From Bacteroides sp. (GTDB lineage: Bacteria; Bacteroidota; Bacteroidia; Bacteroidales; Bacteroidaceae): a stretch of DNA of 13,667 bases. The notes under the pieces were generated by a model. That model ran no database searches, was not told the DNA's origin, and saw only the letters and a program-made list of their open reading frames with translations. The stretch covers positions 9,828 to 23,494 of the forward strand of contig DXOJ01000134.1 in the NCBI GenBank assembly GCA_019412865.1, written 5' to 3'. A program made the translations under genes and the position numbers. Position 1 is the stretch's first letter. The number at the start of each line of letters is the position of its first letter. Shown piece after piece: positions 5,302-10,454 of this stretch.

Positions 5302-5451
5302 CTACTTTTAACAACATCTTAAATCCTTAATTTTACTGGATTTCTTAGAATTTCCCAGCCTTTGCCGCTTCATTCACAGAAACAGGAAACCTTGATTTTT
5401 AGCCATTCTTTTATCAAAAGTATAGGAATATTCAAGAAGTAAACGACATTT
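5302..5451. other. A/T-rich non-coding gap between int and the late operon; candidate attP region
   Basis: About 150 bases hold no convincing gene; minus-strand reading frames are at most 21 codons. An imperfect dyad around TTTCTTAGAA (5341-5350), bounded by CTGG and CCAG, could be a recombination core site. No attL or attR partner is in the window, so the core cannot be fixed. Confidence 0.35.
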
Positions 5452-5703
5452 CTACACCTTTTTATACACCGTTTCACCCTGTAGTACATTATTCGAATTA
5501 TCAAGGATCTTTTCTCCATTTGAATCCTGAAGAGGGTCAAGAAACGAATATCGCTCCGGATAATCGGCAAATGCTGTTCCCACAATCTGCGTCCCGTCTG
5601 CTCTGTGAGCCGTATAACCTCTTAGCAGAGTTTCTTCTGTCACAGTATCCCCAGTCAAATCTATGAGGGTTCTGCCGCTGTAAACGACTTTATTTGTAGC
5701 CAT
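5452..5703 (-). CDS. Small tail-like protein, paralog of the upstream gene
   Basis: This 83-aa protein starts MATNKVVYSGRTLIDLTGDT, almost the same as the first residues of the neighbouring 5717-6298 product (MAINKVIYGGETLIDLTGDT). It also shares the following GYTAH..DGTQIVGT block. The C-terminal half (YSFLDPLQDSNGEKILDNSN) is different. AGGAGGGAGG lies just before ATG 5703 and overlaps the stop of the upstream gene, so translation is likely coupled. Codons differ widely from the paralog over the shared part, so the duplication is not recent. Such domains occur in phage tail or decoration proteins; the exact role is unknown. It is the last gene of the late operon before the integrase. Confidence 0.75.
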   Translation of the reverse strand: MATNKVVYSGRTLIDLTGDTVTEETLLRGYTAHRADGTQIVGTAFADYPERYSFLDPLQDSNGEKILDNSNNVLQGETVYKKV

Positions 5704-5716
5704 TTAAGCCTCCCTC

Positions 5717-6298
5717 CTACCCGATAGTTACCGTAGTACCTCCAGCGGGATTCTCGCTTTCGTTATATGGGATTGCTTTGACTGTAACCTGCGATAAGTA
5801 GTTATATCCTTCCTCAGAATTCGGAAGCACTGTCTGCTCCTTTGTAGAAGGTGTAACTGTCTTTGCCTGTGGTTTGGCATCTTCCGTACCTGACATAGAA
5901 CCTTCTACACCAAGCAGAGTAATACCCTCTCGAATATTATCCGGAATGATTTTCTCTTTTTCTGCTGCCGAAATCCCAACTTTACCAGAACCATCGTGAT
6001 GTCCCTGCGGAATGGTGTACTCTTCATCCTTTGAAGAAATTGTACCTGTCACAGCTCCGTTATTCTTCATGGTTCCCGTCAGTTTCTGACCTCGTACATA
6101 CGCGGTCTTTCCCTGAAGAATTTCAGCAACAGCGGCTGTTGCATCAGAAGAATCTACGTCATATTCACAAGTACCTGTGATCGGCTCCCCTCCTTTGTCA
6201 TGGGCGGTAAAGCCGGAAAGAATCTTATCAGCGGTTACGGTATCGCCGGTCAGGTCGATCAGTGTCTCTCCACCATAGATTACTTTGTTAATAGCCAT
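5717..6298 (-). CDS. Tail-like protein with repeated GxTA..G..ITGT motifs
   Basis: This 193-aa protein carries repeated short blocks: GFTAHDKGGEPITGT (about 29-43), GKTAYVRGQKLTGTM (about 63-77) and GITLLGVEGSM (about 124-134). These read as small beta modules found in phage fibre or tail accessory proteins. It has no cysteine cluster other than C44 and no membrane segment. The C-terminal part is Thr- and Ser-rich and ends GGTTVTIG. The binding site is weak (AGAGAGGATGAGAG). It follows a terminator at 6325-6348, so expression depends on partial readthrough. A tail or surface role is inferred from composition and position; no enzyme motif is seen. Confidence 0.75.
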   Translation of the reverse strand: MAINKVIYGGETLIDLTGDTVTADKILSGFTAHDKGGEPITGTCEYDVDSSDATAAVAEILQGKTAYVRGQKLTGTMKNNGAVTGTISSKDEEYTIPQGHHDGSGKVGISAAEKEKIIPDNIREGITLLGVEGSMSGTEDAKPQAKTVTPSTKEQTVLPNSEEGYNYLSQVTVKAIPYNESENPAGGTTVTIG

Positions 6299-6324
6299 AT
6301 TCTCTCATCCTCTCTTTTGGAAAT

Positions 6325-6348
6325 AAAAAAAAGAACGGTTTCACGCTC
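6325..6348 (-). terminator. Probable Rho-independent terminator after the holin
   Basis: On the minus strand GAGCG (6348-6344) pairs with CGTTC (6337-6333, one wobble), followed by eight T residues. The short stem suggests partial termination before the two tail-like genes. Confidence 0.65.
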
Positions 6349-6358
6349 TGTCCGCTTG

Positions 6359-6655
6359 CTACTCATCTTTATTTGCCTGCTTAATGATCTGATTTACATA
6401 GGTACTGAGACCGGCCATTAAAATTCCCTGAACAATTGCGATAAATATAGCCATTGCAATCTCCTGACCACTCCCTAATGGAGAAGTGGCCAAAACCCAG
6501 ATTCCGCAAAGGACGATGCCGCCGACACCGAGGATCAACGGAATATACTTGTCCTTGATTGCCTGAGTCTGCTTCAGACCCATACCGCAGAAGTAAAGGA
6601 CAATCGCCACAACGATTAACTCAGGCTGCACATAGTTCATAATCTGTTCCATCAT
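6359..6655 (-). CDS. Phage holin, Hol44-like
   Basis: This 98-aa membrane protein has AGGAGG seven bases before ATG 6655. It has three hydrophobic stretches: about 12-26 (ELIVVAIVLYFCGMG), 38-56 (IPLILGVGGIVLCGIWVLA) and 67-88 (AMAIFIAIVQGILMAGLSTY). A short charged C-terminus follows (QIIKQANKDE). The size, the spacing and the motif of an AIF-x-A-I-x-QG-I helix followed by NQ-x-IKQ match Hol44-type holins of Clostridia phages. A holin makes holes in the inner membrane so that an endolysin can reach the wall. No endolysin gene is next to it here. Confidence 0.85.
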   Translation of the reverse strand: MMEQIMNYVQPELIVVAIVLYFCGMGLKQTQAIKDKYIPLILGVGGIVLCGIWVLATSPLGSGQEIAMAIFIAIVQGILMAGLSTYVNQIIKQANKDE

Positions 6656-6666
6656 TTTAATTCCTC

Positions 6667-6990
6667 CTACTGATTTTCTTGAATATAGGTTGATTTGTGA
6701 ATAGGCAACTTATTGATCTCCTGCATGACTTTCTTAGCTGAGCCATTTCCGCCCATCTCTTCATAGGGCTTGTAGAGATAATCGTGCAGATTTTCATATT
6801 CGTCCTGCGTGATCCATCCCTGCTCGATGTAGGACATTCCCAGATAGATAATTCTATCGTGAGCAAGACCAATCAGCATCTGCGTCCTCACATCTTTTTT
6901 CTCACTTTTCTTCTGGATATACGCCCAAAAACCAGAAGAGGCGACGACTGCACACACAATCGTCACCACCATTTGAAACCATGGTTCCAT
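6667..6990 (-). CDS. Holin-associated small membrane protein
   Basis: I start this 107-aa protein at 6990 (MEPWFQMVVT), because GGAGG lies eight bases before that ATG; a second in-frame ATG at 7005 is closer to the RT stop and has no such site. Residues 6-25 (QMVVTIVCAVVASSGFWAYI) span the membrane. A soluble part follows with LIGLAHDRIIYLGMSYIEQG, WITQDEYENLHDYLYKPYEE and GGNGSAKKVMQEINKLPI. This HDRI, GWIT.DEYE and YLY.PY pattern recurs next to holins in phages of several Gram-positive groups, where its function is not established. It sits between the RT and the holin, in the same operon. Confidence 0.8.
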   Translation of the reverse strand: MEPWFQMVVTIVCAVVASSGFWAYIQKKSEKKDVRTQMLIGLAHDRIIYLGMSYIEQGWITQDEYENLHDYLYKPYEEMGGNGSAKKVMQEINKLPIHKSTYIQENQ

Positions 6991-7007
6991 TTTAGTATCC
7001 TCCATAA

Positions 7008-8204
7008 CTATTTGATTTTATCGGTTATGATCATCCTTTTGCTGATGATTGTAATCGACTTTTCAAATAAATCTTCATAGAGACCTATCAAATTTTTTCT
7101 TTGTTCCTTCGACAAAAGTTTGTAAAAGCTTCCCATCCAGCCCCGAAACATATTCTCTACATTTTCATACGTTATCTCCTCGTTTTTCACTTTGACGGCG
7201 AGTTTCTTGAGCTTTCTGCGCATCGTAGTAACCCGCTTCGGATTGATTCGCTTAATTACCTTTCCGGAATCTGTTAAACTGTATTTTATTTGCAGAAATT
7301 TGTACGTGCTGGAAATCTTCACAATTCGAGTTTTCTTCTTATTGATATGGATTCCATATTCTTCTGCAATTTGATGAATATGATCTAGCAGATCAAAGAG
7401 TTCTTCTTTACTCGGATTCATGATATACCAGTCATCCATGTATCTTCCATAAAACTTCTGGCTTCTTACATATTTGACGTAATTATCAATCCGATACGGA
7501 TAATAAATCCCGATGACTTGTGATAGCTGGTCTCCAATATTAACCGACTTCTCCATCCACTTTTCGCCTGTCAGCTTTGACTCTGGAATGTTCCTATAAT
7601 CTAACTTGTTGAAAGTGTCAGACATACATGTGGCATATTCCTCGTCCGTCATGTAAGAAACATCGATTTTAAATCCGTCAAAAATCTGTGTTAGCAACCA
7701 GTCAATGAATTCGTCATCATCGAACAGCTTTAACAATTCCCGTTTGGCAATTTCATGAATGATATTATCGTAAAACTTGGAAAAGTCTCCGAACAATATC
7801 CATCCTTCATTTCCATACAACCGATAGTATTTACGGAGATGAACTTCGAACCTGTCCCGCTGATGAGAGATACCTCTTCCTTTAATCGAAGCACAATTGT
7901 CATAGATAATATGCTTCTTCACTTCCGGAAGCAAGACTTCATCGCATAAGACGTGCCTAATAATGCGATCCCGAATTTGAATACTTGTAATAGGTCTTAC
8001 TCGGCCTCTCTCAAACAACGTGAATTCCTGTGTCGGTCCATTTTGAAGGGTCCGATTCATCAGATCATCTTGAATGGAAAAGATATACCGAAGAAAATTC
8101 AGCATGAATTTCTGGGTAGTCTCCTTCCATTTGCTGGTTTTGACAGAAACCTTGTAAGCCCTATACAAGTTGTTGGCGTCACAGATAATCTCCTCATAGT
8201 TCAT
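7008..8204 (-). CDS. Reverse transcriptase of a diversity-generating retroelement
   Basis: This 398-aa protein copies the template-repeat RNA into cDNA with errors at adenines. Visible motifs in order are RPITSIQIRDRIIRHVL (70-86), NCASIKGRGISHQRDR (103-118), the first catalytic aspartate D140 in FGDFSKFYDN, IGDQLSQ (223-229) and YMDD with D257 and D258. IGxxxSQ in place of the usual QGxxxSP is a DGR hallmark. No maturase, HNH or protease domain follows; residues 320-398 are a basic thumb-like region. A stretch of about 40 residues (180-220) separates motifs 3 and 4. Start 8204 has GGTGA about ten bases upstream. It lies directly downstream of the TR and three bases short of the next gene's earlier ATG, so it is part of the late operon. 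Confidence 0.93.
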   Translation of the reverse strand: MNYEEIICDANNLYRAYKVSVKTSKWKETTQKFMLNFLRYIFSIQDDLMNRTLQNGPTQEFTLFERGRVRPITSIQIRDRIIRHVLCDEVLLPEVKKHIIYDNCASIKGRGISHQRDRFEVHLRKYYRLYGNEGWILFGDFSKFYDNIIHEIAKRELLKLFDDDEFIDWLLTQIFDGFKIDVSYMTDEEYATCMSDTFNKLDYRNIPESKLTGEKWMEKSVNIGDQLSQVIGIYYPYRIDNYVKYVRSQKFYGRYMDDWYIMNPSKEELFDLLDHIHQIAEEYGIHINKKKTRIVKISSTYKFLQIKYSLTDSGKVIKRINPKRVTTMRRKLKKLAVKVKNEEITYENVENMFRGWMGSFYKLLSKEQRKNLIGLYEDLFEKSITIISKRMIITDKIK

Positions 8205-8415
8205 AAATCATTCACCGTGATAGCAATACTTACCGTAGTAAATTGCGTCCGGCTTTGCTATTTATCCGTTCGGAAAGGACAATGTCTCCTTCTCTGTTGG
8301 TTAGGCAGAGAATCCGGACGAACTCCATTAGAGTTCGAAGCGTTGTTGTAGTTCGTATTGCCATTGTTGTTCACATTAGCGAAATTAGCCGAAGAAACGA
8401 CGCATAAATTAGACA
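8205..8415 (-). ncRNA. DGR template-repeat RNA region
   Basis: This 211-base gap between avd and the RT contains the TR (8314-8400) and a 109-base 3' spacer. Minus-strand RNA can form a 5-bp hairpin CTCTG/CAGAG (8310-8306 with 8296-8292) immediately 3' of the TR. The last seven bases of the TR, CGTCCGG (8320-8314), pair perfectly with CCGGACG (8252-8246). Structured spacers of this kind are needed for cDNA priming in the Bordetella phage DGR; the same role is inferred here. Confidence 0.7.
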
Positions 8416-8416
8416 T
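8258..8416 (-). other. Open frame of 52 codons through the template repeat
   Basis: An ATG (8416-8414) shares bases with the TAA of avd (TAATG) and opens 52 codons to TAG at 8260-8258. It runs through the TR in the same frame as the VR uses. The TR part reads N-rich, with eleven Asn codons. It may be translated by coupling to avd, or it may simply keep the VR frame by descent. No function is claimed. Confidence 0.35.
8314..8400 (-). repeat. DGR template repeat (TR)
   Basis: This 87-bp repeat aligns without gaps to 9483-9569 (offset 1169). The two differ at 14 positions, and in each the TR has T on the plus strand, that is A in the coding sense. All 62 non-A positions match. The TR holds 25 coding-sense adenines: 22 in eleven AAY codons, and one each in ACG, TAC and GGA. 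Both ends (TCGTTTCTTCGGCT and GGAGTTCGTCCGG) are nearly free of A. Confidence 0.97.
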
Positions 8417-8901
8417 TACCCTCTTAACTGTGACTTGATTCGGTTATCTCGTTGACGCCACTTCTTTATCAATCCGATTTCTCGGTCGATAGCTTTAACA
8501 TAACGACTGTAGAGATTAACGTCCACTTCGAATATCTCAACGATTCGTTGCAGCTCTTTTAAAAGCTGCTCGCAGTTTACTATGGCTGTATTCTGATAAT
8601 CTCTTCTTTGTTCATACTCGTGTAGCGTAGTTGGATAGATAGAGTTTGCTGCTCGAACATTACTGGTCAGCATAGAAGCCAACTGATCAATACGATTTTT
8701 GTAGTTCAGCATCAAATATCTATACCTTGAAAAATCTTCTGTCGCATCCTTTCCGTGAGCATATCTTACTCGGACAAGCTGATCCAAGTCTTTCACTCCG
8801 AAACTACGCTGCATGAAATCAATCAACATATCATGTAATTCGATGGAATATGTAATTGCTTCGAATTTAGATTCAGTCCGATCACTCACAAGAACACTCA
8901 T
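8416..8901 (-). CDS. avd: Avd-like accessory variability determinant
   Basis: This 161-aa protein lies exactly where DGRs keep avd: between the target gene and the TR. It is all-helical by composition, fitting the four-helix bundle that assembles as a pentamer and binds RT and RNA in the Bordetella phage system. Helical blocks are roughly 12-34 (AITYSIELHDMLIDFMQRSF), 55-80, 92-122 and 125-157, with basic stretches (KKWRQRDNRIKSQLRG) at the end suited to RNA binding. It is longer than the 128-aa Bordetella protein. The ATG at 8901 overlaps the stop of the XkdX-like gene (ATGA), with AAGGA inside that gene as binding site. Family placement rests on context and fold pattern. Confidence 0.85.
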   Translation of the reverse strand: MSVLVSDRTESKFEAITYSIELHDMLIDFMQRSFGVKDLDQLVRVRYAHGKDATEDFSRYRYLMLNYKNRIDQLASMLTSNVRAANSIYPTTLHEYEQRRDYQNTAIVNCEQLLKELQRIVEIFEVDVNLYSRYVKAIDREIGLIKKWRQRDNRIKSQLRG

Positions 8902-9041
8902 GCATAATCCTTGTCTGTGATCTCTTTGAATTCTTCTTCCGTAATCCAGTTCTTTTTCACTGCATTCCGAACCCGTACTTCATTCCACATACCCAAATTG
9001 TAGTAGCGTTTTACCTTGTCGTAATTCTTGCTATGTTCCAT
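8898..9041 (-). CDS. xkdX: XkdX-family small phage protein
   Basis: This 47-aa protein starts at 9041 with AAAGGAGGAAA about six bases upstream. It reads MEHSKNYDKVKRYYNLGMWN, then AVKKNWITEEEFKEITDKDY. The Tyr-Tyr-x-x-Gly start and the W-I-T-x-E-E-F/Y-K-E-I-T-x-x-D-Y ending are the signature of XkdX proteins, named from the Bacillus subtilis PBSX element. These usually sit just after tail-fibre genes and before the lysis genes; their role is not known. Its stop codon overlaps the avd start, so a routine tail gene is translationally coupled to a DGR gene. Confidence 0.88.
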   Translation of the reverse strand: MEHSKNYDKVKRYYNLGMWNEVRVRNAVKKNWITEEEFKEITDKDYA

Positions 9042-9056
9042 AACTGTTTCCTCCTT

Positions 9057-9365
9057 TTATAGTTCGATTTCAGACATCATGGCAACATATTCGATATCTG
9101 ACTGCATTTTAACAAAGGCCAGCTCTGTTTCTGGAACCTCCCGCAAGACAAACCAATACTTGTCATTGACCTTGGTAATCTGGACAAGTTCCATGTTCAT
9201 GTGAACTTCATCCTTTTCTCCATCGTTGATTGTTACGATCGAACAATTTCCGTCAAAAACGGACTCATTGATTTCCGATGAAGATATAAAGTTATTACCG
9301 TTCAACCTCAAATTATCAAGAACAGTTTCATCGGACAGAGTAATCTTATAAATCTTATCCTCCAT
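9057..9365 (-). CDS. Hypothetical tail-operon protein between DGR target and XkdX
   Basis: This 102-aa acidic protein has GAAAGGTGTG upstream of ATG 9365. It is rich in beta-type sequence: YKITLSDETVLDNLRLNGNN (6-25), SIVTINDGEKDEVHMNMELV (43-62), YWFVLREVPETELAFVK (69-85). There are no membrane segments. Its size and position match small unnamed proteins that follow fibre genes in many Clostridia phages. It could be a fibre chaperone or structural cap, but nothing in the sequence proves that. Its ATG lies 100 bases below the stop of the target gene; that gap contains the DGR hairpin. Confidence 0.75.
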   Translation of the reverse strand: MEDKIYKITLSDETVLDNLRLNGNNFISSSEINESVFDGNCSIVTINDGEKDEVHMNMELVQITKVNDKYWFVLREVPETELAFVKMQSDIEYVAMMSEIEL

Positions 9366-9440
9366 TTTGATTCACACCTTTCATTTAGATTTTTCTTTTT
9401 TTATAGCACAGATTGTTGTCACCTGTGTACGGTTTTCGTG

Positions 9441-9455
9441 GGGGCACAGGGCCCC
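9441..9455 (-). other. GC-rich hairpin after the variable repeat
   Basis: On the minus strand, GGGGC (9455-9451) pairs with GCCCC (9445-9441) around CCTGT, ten bases after the target-gene stop codon. No T-run follows (CACGAAAACC), so it is not a terminator. Hairpins or cruciforms just after VR aid target recognition in the Bordetella phage DGR, and this one is in the matching place. Confidence 0.7.
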
Positions 9456-9465
9456 TGGATTCAGA

Positions 9466-10437
9466 CTAACCAATAGCGAAGACCGGACGAACTCCAAAAG
9501 AGCTCGAAGCGTTGACGCAGGTCGTATCGCCATCGTTGTACACAAGAGCGAAAGCAGCCGAAGAAACGATATCTCTGAGCCAGAACGTTGCACGATTTGA
9601 GATCATCTTCGGAACCACCGTAAACAAAGCAAGCTGCGTCTTTCCGATCGTATAACGGTTCACAACGACCGTACCATCTCCTGCCGGAGTAAAGACAAGG
9701 CTTCCGTACATCATAATTTCATTCGGAAGTTCCAGCGTAGAATCAAACCAAGCACCAGCCGAAGGATATCCATTCGAAACGGCGTTTGTCAGATATTCAC
9801 GGTGGGTGAGAATCAAGTCACCAAAGGCACTCGCCGCCAACGTTTTCGCCTGCGCCAGATTCTTGGTGTACATTTTAGAACCAACATAGCCGCCGGTTGT
9901 GATGTTCGTCTCATTCATCTGTGCGTTGTAAAGAGGTTTATCCGGCATGATAACCAGATGGGGCGTGGTGAAAGCCGTATCGCCGCAATTATACCAGTAA
10001 TCAAAATCTACGATTCTCCATGTATAGCTGCCGATAGACCAGTAATCTCCAAGGAAAAATCCTTTGAAGGTTCCGTTCTTGATATTTGCCTTCTGGTCGT
10101 CTGTAATAACGCTCCCCAGATTTTTTCCTCTGTAAATCATGCGGCGCTGCTCCTTCGGAACAAAAGCGTCCAGAATTGCAAAGAGTGCATCGTCCGCACC
10201 AATCGCTTTGTTCCCTGCTGCGGTGCCAATCAATAACTTATCATCCGCAGACAACGTATTGATTTGCGTAAGTTCCGACAGATTGACGCCGGAAATGAAA
10301 TCCTGAGAACTGGTAAGCCCAATCAAGGATTTAATAAAATCAGTCACCATAATTGTTTTGGTTCCATTGTTACCATCAATCAAGACGATGTTGCTTTCAT
10401 CTAGTGTCTGGACCTTCTGATAATCCGTAATTTTCAT
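9466..10437 (-). CDS. DGR-diversified tail protein, C-type-lectin-like
   Basis: This 323-aa protein is the DGR target and probably the receptor-binding tip. AAGGAGGA lies nine bases before ATG 10437. Residues 1-95 hold two similar modules (SNIVLIDGNNGTKTIMVTDF and DDKLLIGTAAGNKAIGADDA), likely for attachment to the tail. Residues about 118-323 look like a C-type-lectin fold: GDYWSIGSYTWRIVDFDY (130-147), THREYLTNAV (211-220), ATFWLRDI (283-290), and the end SSFGVRPVFAIG typical of DGR targets. The VR covers residues 290-318. Against the TR, residues 295, 298, 300, 302, 304, 306, 307, 308, 312 and 314 are changed, and 301, 305 and 309 keep the TR codon. It follows the fibre-like gene at 10455 and lies in the tail operon. 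Confidence 0.93.
   Translation of the reverse strand: MKITDYQKVQTLDESNIVLIDGNNGTKTIMVTDFIKSLIGLTSSQDFISGVNLSELTQINTLSADDKLLIGTAAGNKAIGADDALFAILDAFVPKEQRRMIYRGKNLGSVITDDQKANIKNGTFKGFFLGDYWSIGSYTWRIVDFDYWYNCGDTAFTTPHLVIMPDKPLYNAQMNETNITTGGYVGSKMYTKNLAQAKTLAASAFGDLILTHREYLTNAVSNGYPSAGAWFDSTLELPNEIMMYGSLVFTPAGDGTVVVNRYTIGKTQLALFTVVPKMISNRATFWLRDIVSSAAFALVYNDGDTTCVNASSSFGVRPVFAIG
9483..9569 (-). repeat. DGR variable repeat (VR)
   Basis: This 87-bp stretch covers codons 290 to 318 of the target gene. Coding-sense changes from the TR are A to G (6), A to T (5) and A to C (3). Homology stops at CCGG: VR continues TCTTCGC and TR continues ATTCTC. The last 14 bases (9483-9496) are the likely initiation-of-mutagenic-homology region. 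Confidence 0.97.
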
Positions 10438-10454
10438 CTCGATATGTCCTCCTT

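Noticed and set aside
7008..8204. Group II intron or retron RT as an alternative identity
   Set aside because: No maturase or HNH domain and no intron ends or msr/msd-type structure are visible. The IGxxxSQ motif plus the TR/VR pair point to a DGR.
7953..8351. Plus-strand frame of 132 codons covering part of the TR
   Set aside because: It is antisense to the RT start and the TR spacer, has no good ribosome binding site, and its composition follows from the opposite strand.
9441..9455. Hairpin as a Rho-independent terminator
   Set aside because: No T-run follows on the minus strand, and the stem is placed where DGR target hairpins occur.
9802..10236. Plus-strand frame of 144 codons
   Set aside because: It is fully antisense to the DGR target gene, which has a strong start site, conserved motifs and DGR evidence.
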